A stretch of DNA of 54,961 nt, taken from an uncultured Clostridia bacterium (lineage in GTDB: Bacteria > Bacillota > Clostridia > TANB77 > CAG-508). A program made the position numbers and the translations under genes. Under the pieces are notes generated by a model, which worked only from the letters and a program-made list of their open reading frames with translations, was not told where the DNA came from and searched no databases. Location of the stretch: the NCBI GenBank assembly GCA_944388795.1, contig CALXKD010000007.1:1-54961 (forward strand), read 5' to 3'. Positions 1-8,793 of the stretch are shown in pieces. Within the stretch, counting starts at the first letter, position 1; the number at the start of each line of letters is the position of its first letter.

Positions 1-82
1 TCATTTAGGCGCTGGTAATGTTATAAGCCCTTTTAGGGCTTGTTCAAACCACGCGTTTTACACGTGGTTATGATTTATACAT
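1..82 (+). ncRNA. Partial structured RNA (3' half candidate)
   Basis: No ORF lies here, but two GC-richer hairpins stand out from the AT-rich surroundings. One stem is AAGCCCT (25-31) with AGGGCTT (35-41); the other is AACCACG (47-53) with CGTGGTT (63-69). The stretch at 72-82 (GATT, then TACAT) can pair with AATC and ATGTA at 54885-54896 at the other end of the window. The two ends may therefore be two halves of one RNA of about 159 nt. Strand is assumed from that pairing. A large Firmicutes RNA such as the raiA/SscA class is one candidate, but I cannot confirm a family. Confidence 0.4.
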
Positions 83-98
83 TTTTTAATTTATAAGT

Positions 99-119
99 CG
101 TTAAGTCAGATACTTAAGG
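99..119 (+). repeat. Left inversion site of switch 1
   Basis: A 21-bp site reading CGTTAAGT, spacer CAGAT, ACTTAAGG. It is the inverted partner of 278-298, with a perfect 16-bp match between 104-119 and 278-293. The half-sites form a dyad around a 5-bp spacer, the form expected of a site-specific (tyrosine-type) recombinase core site. The same pattern occurs at 32915, 33093, 38304 and 38469. Confidence 0.8.
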
Positions 120-141
120 TATAAAAGAAAAAACAGCATTC

Positions 142-172
142 GCTTGTTATGAATATCTTTACAAGCTTTTTT
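142..172 (+). terminator. Hairpin with T-run inside switch 1
   Basis: Stem GCTTGT (142-147) with ACAAGC (161-166), followed by a run of T. It lies inside the invertible segment upstream of the promoter, so in the present orientation it could shield the prepilin gene from upstream transcription. The stem is only 6 bp, so termination strength is uncertain. Confidence 0.45.
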
Positions 173-231
173 GTTTCTATTTTTTGTTTTATTTATAAAT
201 TTTAAATTCTTATTTTTATTGACTCTTTATA

Positions 232-260
232 TTGACTTTACTACATTTTATTGATATTAT
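232..260 (+). promoter_or_regulatory. Invertible promoter 1, facing the gene (ON)
   Basis: TTGACT (232-237), 17-bp spacer, TATTAT (255-260), pointing at the prepilin-like gene at 360. A second TTGACT lies at 219-224. The same promoter, including the flanking words ATTGACTTTA and TTTATTGATATTATAT, is found on the minus strand at 32951-32979, and a close variant at 38342-38370. The expected start near 267 falls just inside the right inversion site, so the transcript carries that site in its 5' leader. Confidence 0.8.
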
Positions 261-277
261 ATTTTTAGTTCATAAGT

Positions 278-298
278 CCTTAAGTATCTGACTAAAAG
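278..298 (+). repeat. Right inversion site of switch 1
   Basis: CCTTAAGT, spacer ATCTG, ACTAAAAG. The spacer is the exact reverse complement of the left-site spacer CAGAT. Recombination between the two sites would flip the intervening segment and turn the promoter at 232-260 away from the gene. Confidence 0.8.
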
Positions 299-359
299 AA
301 AAAATGAGAACTTATGAAATAACGAAAACAAAAGAAATAAAAAGAAAGAGGTATAAAAG

Positions 360-1955
360 ATGAAAAAAGAAACAGGAATTACCTTATTGGCATTAGTTAT
401 CACTATTATTGTTTTATTAATTTTAGCAGGAATTACAATAAGTGCAATAACAGGAGATAATGGAATTATTGGAAATGCAGGACAAGCAAAAGAGGAAACA
501 GAGATAGTCAATGAAAAAGAGATAGTAGAAAAAGCAACTGTAGAGGCAATGGGGAATAATAAATATGGAAATATAGAAGAAGATGAATTACAACAACAAC
601 TAGATAAAGAAACAGGAGAAGGAAAAACAGAAGCAACAGATATAGGAGATGAGTTCGAAGTTATATTTAATGAGTCTAATAGATATTATACAGTAGATAA
701 AGATGGAAATGTAGGAGAAGCACAAGAAATCATTGAGGATAAAAATCCAGGAGATATTACAACTGGAAAGGATGGAGAAACGTTAGATGGAAGTGAAGAG
801 AAGCCATATGAGATATGGTGCATTGAAGATTTATGTGCTTTTTCAAAAAGTGTTAATGAAGGAGAAAATTATGTTAATAAATTTGTAAAACTAATGACCA
901 CATTAAATTTCAATTCTAGTTTATCATATAAGGATAACCAACATAAATATCAATATGATGAAACAACAAATACGTATATAGTAGATGAAGCTAGTGAAAA
1001 AACATTAAAAGAACTTATTACAGATACAAATGGAGTAGGATTTATTCCGATAGGAAGAAGTAGTAATGATGTTGAAGCAAGATTTCAAGGAACTTTTGAT
1101 GGGAATAATAATGAAGTAAAAAATATATATGTAAATACTACCAATAATGCAGGTCTATTTGGAGGAACGAATCATGCAACAATTAAAAATTTAGGAATAA
1201 CTGGAAATGTCACTTCAACGGAAAATTACGCAGGAGGAATAACGGGGAATGGACCGTGGACTAGTTTCTATAATTGCTATAATAAAGCAAATGTAAAAGG
1301 AAAATTAATTACAGGTGGGATAATAGGACATAATGGCTGGGCAGAGACAATTTTAGAAAATTGTTTTAATACAGGACATATTTATTCAGAAGGAAATACT
1401 TCGGGAGGAATAGCAGGTTCTTATGCGGGAAAAATTAGTAATTGTTATAATTTAGGTGATGTGGAAGGTGGCGGAAATTCATCTGGAATATTAGGACAGG
1501 CAGCAGGAAAAGTTGAAATTACAAATTGTTTTAATCAAGGAGATATAAAATCAAAATCATGGTCTGCAGGAGGAATTGTTACATCTGAAAGCTCCGAAGC
1601 AACTGTTAATAATTGTTATAACGTAGGAAATATTACAACTGAAGGTACAGTAGTAACATATTTAGTTTCAAAGGGAATAGGAGGAACTTATACAAATAAT
1701 TGCTACAATATTGGTAAATTAGAGTCTACAAGAAGTTGTTATGCAATTGGTTCTGGAACAATAACAAATTGTTATTATAATTCTACAATTGTAGGAGAAG
1801 TAGAAGATTCTGGAAGTATAGAGGATATAAGTAGTTTAGATAAGAATGAATTTGTGAATCTATTAAATTCATATACAAATGAAGGGGAGGAAGGATACCC
1901 AACAGGTTGGAAAAAGTGGAAACTAGGAGAAGATGGATACCCAACATTTGAATAA
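360..1955 (+). CDS. Prepilin-like surface protein with GLUG-type repeats (phase-variable gene 1)
   Basis: The 531-residue protein starts at an ATG behind AAAGAGG. Residues 1-30 resemble a type IV prepilin leader: a short basic start, Gly6 followed by ITLLALVIT, then one hydrophobic helix. Glu5 of true pilins is replaced by Ala. Residues 30 to about 120 (TGDNGIIGNAG onward) match the proteins at 33166 and 38511 closely. The rest is unlike those two: about seven repeats of roughly 25 residues with N-C-Y/F-N and G-G-I/L words, similar to the GLUG motif of adhesins and IgA-protease-like proteins, ending in a W...GYPTF tail. It is probably exported and displayed, possibly as an adhesin (inference). 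Its promoter sits in an invertible segment now in the ON orientation. Confidence 0.75.
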   Translation: MKKETGITLLALVITIIVLLILAGITISAITGDNGIIGNAGQAKEETEIVNEKEIVEKATVEAMGNNKYGNIEEDELQQQLDKETGEGKTEATDIGDEFEVIFNESNRYYTVDKDGNVGEAQEIIEDKNPGDITTGKDGETLDGSEEKPYEIWCIEDLCAFSKSVNEGENYVNKFVKLMTTLNFNSSLSYKDNQHKYQYDETTNTYIVDEASEKTLKELITDTNGVGFIPIGRSSNDVEARFQGTFDGNNNEVKNIYVNTTNNAGLFGGTNHATIKNLGITGNVTSTENYAGGITGNGPWTSFYNCYNKANVKGKLITGGIIGHNGWAETILENCFNTGHIYSEGNTSGGIAGSYAGKISNCYNLGDVEGGGNSSGILGQAAGKVEITNCFNQGDIKSKSWSAGGIVTSESSEATVNNCYNVGNITTEGTVVTYLVSKGIGGTYTNNCYNIGKLESTRSCYAIGSGTITNCYYNSTIVGEVEDSGSIEDISSLDKNEFVNLLNSYTNEGEEGYPTGWKKWKLGEDGYPTFE

Positions 1956-1969
1956 ATAAGTGGAGAATC

Positions 1970-2015
1970 TGGACATGCCAAAAAGGAAAAATTTTGCATG
2001 TCCATAAAAATTTTT
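1970..2015 (+). terminator. Rho-independent terminator after prepilin-like gene 1
   Basis: Perfect 9-bp stem TGGACATGC (1970-1978) with GCATGTCCA (1996-2004), then TAAAAATTTTT. Confidence 0.7.
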
Positions 2016-2042
2016 AAAGTTCAAAATTTTTATAAAAAAGGT

Positions 2043-2071
2043 TTGACATTTTTATATATTTAATAGATAAT
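2043..2071 (+). promoter_or_regulatory. Sigma-A promoter for the glucan phosphorylase gene
   Basis: TTGACA (2043-2048), 17-bp spacer, GATAAT (2066-2071), ahead of the ATG at 2136, which has the ribosome site AAGGAGG. Confidence 0.75.
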
Positions 2072-2135
2072 GTATATGTAAAATAAAATATAACAACGAG
2101 AAAAAAGAATGAGAATTACTAAGGAGGAAATATAG

Positions 2136-4706
2136 ATGTATGTATTTAATAGGATAACGGTAAATCCACAATTACCAAAAAGAATAGAAAAGTTAGGAGA
2201 AATATCAAATAACTTATGGTGGTCTTGGAATACAGAATTTTTAAGATTGTTCCAAAAAATGGATATGGATTTATGGGAACAATGTTCAAAAAATCCAGTA
2301 AAGTTCTTAAAACAAGTATCACAAGAAAGACTTGAGAAAGCATCTAAAGATATAACCTTTTTAAAAGAATATGATAAAGTAACAGAAAACTTTGAAGATT
2401 ATATGAATAGTAGAAATACATGGTTTTCTAATAAATATCCTGGAAATAAAAAGGATTTAATTGCATATTTTTCAGCAGAATATGGATTAGATCAAACCAT
2501 ACCAATTTATTCAGGTGGACTTGGAATTTTATCAGGAGATCATTTGAAATCTGCAAGTGATTTAGGAATTCCACTTGTAGCAGTAGGATTATTATATAAA
2601 CATGGATATTTTAATCAAAAAATTAATGGATATGGGCAACAAGAAACAGAATATAATAGTATTGATTTATATGATTTACCAATTAGTCCTGTAAAAGATG
2701 ATAAGGGGGACGATTTAACTATCTATGTTAAATTCCCTAAAAGAAGATTATATTTAAAAGTATGGCAAATTAATGTAGGAAGAGTAAAATTATATTTATT
2801 GGATTCTGATATACCAAAAAACAATGTAGAAGATAGAGATGTAACTTTAAAACTATATGGCGGAGACCAAGAAATGAGAATTAGACAAGAAATTGTTTTA
2901 GGTATGGCAGGTGTTAATCTTCTTACAAAATATTTGGGATTAAAACCTACGGTTTATCATATGAATGAAGGGCATTCTGCATTTTTAAACTTAGAGATTA
3001 TCAAAAATATTATCAAAGAAAAACAAGTTTCTTTTGAAGTGGCAAGAGATATAGCAAGTTCAAAAACTGTATTTACAACACATACGCCAGTACCTGCAGG
3101 AAATGATATATTCCCAATTGAATTGGTTGAAAAATATTTCAAAGACTTCTGGCCAAGATTAGGTATTACAAGAGAAGAATTCTTAAAATTAGGAATGAAG
3201 CCAGGACCAGATTTAGAAAAAGGCTTTAATATGGGAATATTAGCATTAAAAATCGCAGGAAAGAAAAATGGTGTTAGTAAACTTCACGGAGCAGTTTCAA
3301 GGGAACTATTTAGTGAGGTATGGCCAAACATTGCAGCAAATGAATCTCCAATTGGATATGTCACAAATGGAATTCATACTTGTTCATGGTTAGCACCAAA
3401 ATTAAAAGAATTATATAACAAATATTTAATTCCATATTGGCAAGATAATATGCACCATGATTATGTATGGGAGAAAATTAAAAATATTCCAGATGATAAA
3501 TTATGGAGTGCACATGTAGAAAGAAAAAGAAAATTAATTAATCTTGTAAAAGAAAATACAACAGAAAGATTAAGAAGATCTGGATATAGTTATGAAGAAA
3601 TTAATGAAATTGTATCAAAATTAAATCCAGATGCTTTAACAATTGGTTTTGCTAGAAGATTTGCAACATATAAAAGAGCAACATTAATTTTTAAAGATAT
3701 TGAAAGAATGACACAAATTATGAATAATGCTGGAAGACCTGTTCAAATTATTTTTGCAGGAAAAGCACATCCAGCAGATAAAGAGGGACAAGACTTAATT
3801 AAATATATTCATGAAGTATCTATGATGCCACAATTTAAAGGAAAAATCTTCTTACTAGAAAACTATAATATAGCCATGTCAAGATATTTAATAAGTGGTG
3901 TAGATGTATGGTTAAATAATCCAAGAAGACCAATGGAGGCTTCTGGAACGAGTGGACAAAAAGCATCTGTTAATGGTGTTATCAATTTTAGTGTACTAGA
4001 TGGCTGGTGGGCTGAAGGGTATACACAAGATAATGGTTGGACAATTGGAACAAATGCAGAATATGATTCATATGAAGCACAAGATATGGCAGATAGTCAA
4101 AGTATGTATCATACTTTAGAAGAAAAAATTATTCCAACATATTATGATAGAGATAAAAATGGTATATCAAAAAGATGGTTAGAAATTATGAAAAATTCTA
4201 TTATGACAACAGGAGGAAAATATAGTACAGCTAGAATGTTAGTAGATTATACAGACCAATTGTATATTCCATTATGTAATTTAACTAAAAAATATTATGA
4301 AAATATAGATAATGTAGCAGCATACAATGCATGGAAAAAAGATTTGTATGAAAATTGGAAGGATATTAAAATTACACAAGAAAATAGTAATCTTGATAAT
4401 ATAACCATTGATGCTGGAAATAATATTGAAGTAGGTTGTGAAGTACAACTTCCAAATATTGATGTAGAAAATGTAACAGTAGAAGCATATTATGGAAAGA
4501 TATTAGATAATGGTGTTGTAGAAAATGTAAGTATTATTCCAATGCAATTACAAGAGGCGGATGAAGAACACAGAAAATATTATTTTACAACAAAAATTGA
4601 GTTAACAACTGGTGGAAATTATGGTTATACATTTAGAGTAATGCCAAAACATGAAATGCTATTAGAACCAGCAAACTTAAATTTAGTAAAATGGATAACA
4701 AAATAG
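2136..4706 (+). CDS. glgP: Alpha-1,4-glucan phosphorylase (GT35, DUF3417-type)
   Basis: Releases glucose-1-phosphate from glycogen or maltodextrin by phosphorolysis in the cytoplasm. The 856-residue length and an N-terminus with NNLWWSWN fit the phosphorylase branch carrying DUF3417. FSAEYGLDQTIPIYSGGLGILSGDH at roughly residues 110-135 (quoted only as a region) is a typical early signature. EASGTSGQKASVNG at 601-614 holds the PLP lysine, K609. It stands alone between a good promoter and a strong terminator, with no other glycogen genes nearby. Start chosen on AAGGAGG eight bases upstream. The family is clear; substrate preference (glycogen or maltodextrin) is not. Confidence 0.93.
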   Translation: MYVFNRITVNPQLPKRIEKLGEISNNLWWSWNTEFLRLFQKMDMDLWEQCSKNPVKFLKQVSQERLEKASKDITFLKEYDKVTENFEDYMNSRNTWFSNKYPGNKKDLIAYFSAEYGLDQTIPIYSGGLGILSGDHLKSASDLGIPLVAVGLLYKHGYFNQKINGYGQQETEYNSIDLYDLPISPVKDDKGDDLTIYVKFPKRRLYLKVWQINVGRVKLYLLDSDIPKNNVEDRDVTLKLYGGDQEMRIRQEIVLGMAGVNLLTKYLGLKPTVYHMNEGHSAFLNLEIIKNIIKEKQVSFEVARDIASSKTVFTTHTPVPAGNDIFPIELVEKYFKDFWPRLGITREEFLKLGMKPGPDLEKGFNMGILALKIAGKKNGVSKLHGAVSRELFSEVWPNIAANESPIGYVTNGIHTCSWLAPKLKELYNKYLIPYWQDNMHHDYVWEKIKNIPDDKLWSAHVERKRKLINLVKENTTERLRRSGYSYEEINEIVSKLNPDALTIGFARRFATYKRATLIFKDIERMTQIMNNAGRPVQIIFAGKAHPADKEGQDLIKYIHEVSMMPQFKGKIFLLENYNIAMSRYLISGVDVWLNNPRRPMEASGTSGQKASVNGVINFSVLDGWWAEGYTQDNGWTIGTNAEYDSYEAQDMADSQSMYHTLEEKIIPTYYDRDKNGISKRWLEIMKNSIMTTGGKYSTARMLVDYTDQLYIPLCNLTKKYYENIDNVAAYNAWKKDLYENWKDIKITQENSNLDNITIDAGNNIEVGCEVQLPNIDVENVTVEAYYGKILDNGVVENVSIIPMQLQEADEEHRKYYFTTKIELTTGGNYGYTFRVMPKHEMLLEPANLNLVKWITK

Positions 4707-4708
4707 GA

Positions 4709-4752
4709 AAAAACCTATCTCCCTAAAAAGGTGAAGATAGGTTTTTCTATTT
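4709..4752 (+). terminator. Terminator between glgP and tmcAL
   Basis: 12-bp perfect stem AAAAACCTATCT (4709-4720) with AGATAGGTTTTT (4735-4746). The A and T tracts on both sides suit the convergent genes on either side. Confidence 0.85.
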
Positions 4753-4823
4753 TGTTTTGTATTAAACTTATTTTAAAGTTACTTAATAATTAGTAATATA
4801 CCATAAAATATAAAAACGAACAA

Positions 4824-6056
4824 TTATAAAGTTATTAATTTATGTGTATAATCCAAATTATTCCAAGAATCATATTCATAACCAATCGTATACACATTTG
4901 TAGCCCAAATATCTTTTTCTAACATATATCTAGAATTTTTGTTGTTACTAGTATCTAAATATTTTTTTACAGAAGTAATGATTTCTAATTTAGGATTGGC
5001 CCTGGCAACTTCTGAAATTAAATATTTACCTTTATTATTAAAGCCTAAAACTCTAATATAAGGGATAGCTTTTTTAGATAAATCTATATCTTTTTTTGTA
5101 ATACCTAATAAGGCATATACTAAAATTCTTTGGAGTCTGGTATTTGTATATCTTTTTGATTTAATGATATTTAAGAATTCTATCACACTATTACAAGAAT
5201 TAGCTGCATTTTTTATAGCATTTTCTAATCCTTCGCTAACATCTGGAAGTTGTGCGATTTCTTGAATAGACATTTTTCTTAAATTATAAATAATCTGTTT
5301 TTCAAAAACTGATAAATCGGGAACTACATGTCCGACTTTTATATTTTCCAAAAGAATAGAAAATGTATTTTCTGGAACAACTTTTCTTAATATATCCCAA
5401 CCGTTATTTTTGACAATATTTCGTATTGCTGTAGCACTTGCAACATTTCCTCTATAACTTGTATCATGATAATTTGAGTTATATCTTTCAATTGTAACAG
5501 GAATGATATTACTTTTATATTTTTTTAAAGCTTTTAAGTATTCAATTCCTAAAATGTTATTAGGAGAAGAAAGTACATTTGAAAATTTTCGAATATCATT
5601 TAAATACATAAGTAAAGCATTTTCTCTTGCTTTAGGAAAGGATAAGCCTTTACTAAGCTCATGTGATAATATATTTTTATATGCTTTTGGTTCTTTATAT
5701 AAAACGTCAGCTATCATATTTAATGTAGATATATCACCTGATTCAGAACCAAAAGAAATATAATCAACAACTTTTAAAGAATCTAGAATTTTAATGGCAC
5801 CTTCTGCAAAATTTTCAGCACTAGAAATAGAATATAATAAAGGAAGTTCAAGAACTAAATCAATACCGTTTTTTAAAGCAATTTCAGCTTTTGTCCATTT
5901 ATCCACTAGAGAAGTGGATCCTCTTTGAGTAAAATTCCCGCTCACAATAGCTACAGAATATGAAGAACCTGTAACTTGTAGTGATTTTTGTAAATGATAT
6001 AAGTGACCATTATGAAATGGGTTATATTCTGCTATAATTCCAAGAACTTTGCTCAT
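4824..6056 (-). CDS. tmcAL: tRNA(Met) cytidine acetate ligase TmcAL
   Basis: Uses acetate and ATP to form N4-acetylcytidine at the elongator tRNA-Met wobble position. At 410 residues it has the usual family length. The nucleotidyltransferase-type HxGH motif is in EYNPFHNGH (residues 10-18), followed by SGNFTQRG near 40-47, both hallmarks of the YlbM/TmcAL family. RGNVASATAIRN near residues 205-216 is a further family signature. It is transcribed divergently from rnhA, and AAGGAAG precedes the ATG. The cysteine-poor sequence shows no frameshift or truncation. Confidence 0.92.
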   Translation of the reverse strand: MSKVLGIIAEYNPFHNGHLYHLQKSLQVTGSSYSVAIVSGNFTQRGSTSLVDKWTKAEIALKNGIDLVLELPLLYSISSAENFAEGAIKILDSLKVVDYISFGSESGDISTLNMIADVLYKEPKAYKNILSHELSKGLSFPKARENALLMYLNDIRKFSNVLSSPNNILGIEYLKALKKYKSNIIPVTIERYNSNYHDTSYRGNVASATAIRNIVKNNGWDILRKVVPENTFSILLENIKVGHVVPDLSVFEKQIIYNLRKMSIQEIAQLPDVSEGLENAIKNAANSCNSVIEFLNIIKSKRYTNTRLQRILVYALLGITKKDIDLSKKAIPYIRVLGFNNKGKYLISEVARANPKLEIITSVKKYLDTSNNKNSRYMLEKDIWATNVYTIGYEYDSWNNLDYTHKLITL

Positions 6057-6082
6057 TTTCCAAACTTCCTTTCTTAAAAATG

Positions 6083-6111
6083 TTGTATAATTTGTAAATT
6101 ACTGATATAAT
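6083..6111 (+). promoter_or_regulatory. Promoter for rnhA
   Basis: TTGTAT (6083-6088), 17-bp spacer, TATAAT (6106-6111) in the gap between divergent tmcAL and rnhA. Confidence 0.6.
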
Positions 6112-6155
6112 GTTATCATAAAAAAATATAAAAAACAATGAAGAAAGGTTTTTTT

Positions 6156-6593
6156 ATGGAAAAGGTAATTATCTATACAGATGGAGCGTGTTCAGGAAAT
6201 CCAGGACCTGGTGGTTGGGGTTCTATTTTAATGTATAAAGGAAATACAAAAGAAATATCAGGTGGAGAGAAGAATACGACTAATAATATAATGGAGCTAA
6301 CGGCGGTTATTGAGGCTCTCAAGTTATTAAAGTTTCCTTGTGAAGTAGAAATATATAGTGATAGTGCTTATGTGGTAAATGCTTTTAACCAAGGATGGAT
6401 ATATAATTGGATGAAAAATAATTGGAAAACATCAGGAAAAGAACCAGTAAAAAATAAAGAGGTTTGGCAAGAATTATATGCTTTGACAAAAACACATAAG
6501 GTAAAATTTATAAAGGTAAAAGGACATAGTGATAATGAATTTAATAATAGATGTGATGAAATGGCAAGAAATGCAATTAAAAACTTAGAATAG
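6156..6593 (+). CDS. rnhA: Ribonuclease HI
   Basis: Cuts the RNA strand of RNA-DNA hybrids. With the start at 6156 the protein has 145 residues, typical for bacterial RNase HI. Catalytic acidic residues are visible: D9 ([15 protein letters not shown]), E47 (NIMEL), D69 (YSDSAYV) and the Asp in RCDEMAR near 133, along with the histidine in KGHSDN. An in-frame ATG at 6138 would add six residues, but it overlaps the GAAAGG ribosome site that serves 6156, so I prefer the shorter form. The downstream TPR gene begins 22 bp later and is probably co-transcribed. Confidence 0.95.
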   Translation: MEKVIIYTDGACSGNPGPGGWGSILMYKGNTKEISGGEKNTTNNIMELTAVIEALKLLKFPCEVEIYSDSAYVVNAFNQGWIYNWMKNNWKTSGKEPVKNKEVWQELYALTKTHKVKFIKVKGHSDNEFNNRCDEMARNAIKNLE

Positions 6594-6615
6594 ATAGAAA
6601 AAAAGGAGAGACAAA

Positions 6616-7854
6616 ATGATAATAGAACAGTTTGTATTTACAGTAATTTCACTTGCAATTTTTGTATATATGTTTTTTAAAATGATAAAAAATAATGATA
6701 CAAGTTATATTGTTATTTTAATATTAGAAGCAATTGGAATTGCAATAAACTTTTTAGGATTTTCTCTTTTTATAGAATTAAATATGTTTTTAAACTTATT
6801 AAAATATGTGCTTTCGATTGTGATACCAGGAATTGTGATTATTCTAGAAAAAAGAGGAATGACACTAATAGAGATTATTAATATAACAAGAGCAAGGTTT
6901 TATTTGTCAATGGGAAATGATAAAAAAGCAAAAGAAGCTTTATTAAATTTAGTTTCAAAAGTGCCTGATAGTTATAAAGGGCATAAAATGTTAGCAGAAT
7001 TATACGAAAAAGAAGGCGGAATGAGAAAAGCAATTGATGAATATGTACAAGCAATTGATATTAATAAAAAAGATTATGAATCTTATTATAAAGTAGCTGA
7101 ATTATTAAATCAGCTAGACAAAAAAGATGAAGCAACAGAGATGTTATTTAATTTATTAGATAAGAAACCAGACATGTATAAAGCAACAGAATTATTAGGA
7201 GATATATTAATTTCAAAAGAAATGTATAAAGAGGCTGTTAATATCTATCAAGAAGCATTAAAATATAACCCAGTTAGTTATGAAATACATTATAATCTGG
7301 GAATTGCGTACACCATGCTAAATGATTTCCAAAATGCAAAAATTTGTTATGAAAAAGCTGCTAATATTAATTCTTTATTATATAATGCAAAGTATTCTTT
7401 AGCTGAAATAGCATTGATTTATAAGGATTTGGAAGAAGCAGAAAAAAGATTTTTGCAAGCAATTGAAGAAGAAGAATTATCAGCAGATGCGTATTATGAG
7501 TTAGCCAAAATATATTTGATAAAAGGAGATAAAGAAACAGCCATTAATTATGCAAATACAGCAATTGATATAGATGCAAGAAGAATTGTAGATAAAATTA
7601 GAAAAGAGCCATTATTTATTCCAGTAATTGCAAGAGTATCTATTCCATTTAATTTGGATATTCAGGAAGAGAAAGATAATAAATTAACACAAAAAGAAAT
7701 AAAAGCAAAAGAACATTTAGAGGAAATGGTGGATATCACAAGACATTTAAGTTATAATGATATTAATTTATTAAAGAAAAATGTAAAAGAAAATGATACT
7801 AAAAATATCCATATAGAAAATATAGAGAAAGAACAAGATGAAAGACAAAAATAA
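6616..7854 (+). CDS. Membrane-anchored tetratricopeptide-repeat protein
   Basis: A 412-residue protein with an AAAGGAGAG ribosome site. Three hydrophobic segments lie in the first 80 residues (about 5-23, 31-52 and 58-77). From about residue 90 to 310 there are at least six tetratricopeptide repeats with the usual A/G-Y-A pattern (for example YKEAVNIYQEALKYNPVSYEIHYNLGIAY). The last 90 residues are highly charged and probably cytoplasmic. TPR arrays bind proteins, so an assembly or scaffold role at the membrane is likely, but no partner can be named. It sits directly upstream of dpaA and is separated from it by a 15-bp hairpin. Confidence 0.8.
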   Translation: MIIEQFVFTVISLAIFVYMFFKMIKNNDTSYIVILILEAIGIAINFLGFSLFIELNMFLNLLKYVLSIVIPGIVIILEKRGMTLIEIINITRARFYLSMGNDKKAKEALLNLVSKVPDSYKGHKMLAELYEKEGGMRKAIDEYVQAIDINKKDYESYYKVAELLNQLDKKDEATEMLFNLLDKKPDMYKATELLGDILISKEMYKEAVNIYQEALKYNPVSYEIHYNLGIAYTMLNDFQNAKICYEKAANINSLLYNAKYSLAEIALIYKDLEEAEKRFLQAIEEEELSADAYYELAKIYLIKGDKETAINYANTAIDIDARRIVDKIRKEPLFIPVIARVSIPFNLDIQEEKDNKLTQKEIKAKEHLEEMVDITRHLSYNDINLLKKNVKENDTKNIHIENIEKEQDERQK

Positions 7855-7860
7855 ACAGGA

Positions 7861-7916
7861 TACTCATAAAATCCTATAACCAAACTATAATTATAAGAAG
7901 GAGGATTTTATGAGTA
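7861..7916 (+). promoter_or_regulatory. Long hairpin burying the dpaA start codon
   Basis: TACTCATAAAATCCT (7861-7875) is perfectly complementary to AGGATTTTATGAGTA (7902-7916), with a 26-nt loop. The right arm contains the dpaA ATG (7910-7912) and the last bases of its ribosome site AAGGAGGA. In RNA this would hide the start. It has no T-run of its own beyond TTTT, so it is a weak candidate for a terminator. Confidence 0.65.
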
Positions 7917-8761
7917 TGAATTTTTGTATCATAGGAGGAGATTTAAGAAATTTTTTCTTAGCAAAGGGATTATCAAAAGAAAAGCATGAAGTAAAAATAC
8001 TGGGATTTGATAAGTTAGAGAATTTTAAAGAATGTGAAAAATATGATGAAATGATAAAAACTTCTGATAATATTGTTTTACCAATGCCATTTTCTAAAGA
8101 TGATATATATTTAAATATGCCATTTTCTAATAAAGCTATTGCTATTAAAGAAATATGCTATTATTTAGAAGATAAAACTATATTTGTTGGAAATATGCAG
8201 CAGGAATTAAAGGAGGAATTACATAAAAAGCATAATCAAATAATTGATTTTATGCAGAAAGAAGGGTTTGCTATATTAAATGCTATTCCAACTGCAGAAG
8301 CTACAATAGAAATCATATTAAAAAATACGAAAAAAATATTGCAAGATAGCAATTGTTTGATTATGGGATTTGGAAGAATCGGTAAGGTTTTAGCATGTAA
8401 GCTAAAGGGTTTATCTACAAAAGTAATCTGTATGACAACCAGTGAAATAGAAAAGGCATGGGCAGTAGCATATGGATATGAAACAATATCTATAGAAAAT
8501 TTACAAAAGAATTGTACAAAATTGAAACAGTATGATATAATCATAAACACAATTCCTAAGGGAATATTTAAAGAGGAATTGAAAGAAATTAAGAAGGAAA
8601 CATTAGTAATTGACTTGGCTTCAAAGCCTTATGGAATTGATAGAAAAATAGTAGAACAGGAAAAATTAAATTTTATAGAAGCATTAGGATTGCCACGGAA
8701 AATCAGCACCAATGACATCAGCAAAATATATGAAAGATATTATAAAACAATATATAAGTGA
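7910..8761 (+). CDS. dpaA: Dipicolinate synthase subunit A
   Basis: The NAD(P)-binding subunit of the enzyme that makes dipicolinic acid in the mother cell during sporulation. The 283 residues start CIIGGDLRN, as in SpoVFA. A Rossmann fold begins at LIMGFGRIGK around residues 151-160, and IINTIPKGI and LGLPRKI follow. In Bacillus subunit B follows directly; here the next gene is uppP, so no B subunit is seen in the window. It follows the TPR gene, and its start lies inside a hairpin (7861-7916). The alternative, a shikimate-dehydrogenase-like enzyme, fits the N-terminus less well. Confidence 0.85.
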   Translation: MSMNFCIIGGDLRNFFLAKGLSKEKHEVKILGFDKLENFKECEKYDEMIKTSDNIVLPMPFSKDDIYLNMPFSNKAIAIKEICYYLEDKTIFVGNMQQELKEELHKKHNQIIDFMQKEGFAILNAIPTAEATIEIILKNTKKILQDSNCLIMGFGRIGKVLACKLKGLSTKVICMTTSEIEKAWAVAYGYETISIENLQKNCTKLKQYDIIINTIPKGIFKEELKEIKKETLVIDLASKPYGIDRKIVEQEKLNFIEALGLPRKISTNDISKIYERYYKTIYK

Positions 8762-8793
8762 AAACAAAAGAATTTAAGAAAGGAAGAAAAGAT

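Noticed and set aside
104..293. The long inverted repeat of locus 1 read as a terminator hairpin
   Set aside because: The arms are 158 bases apart, enclose a consensus promoter, and recur with different spacers at two other loci where the enclosed promoter is flipped. Inversion explains this better.
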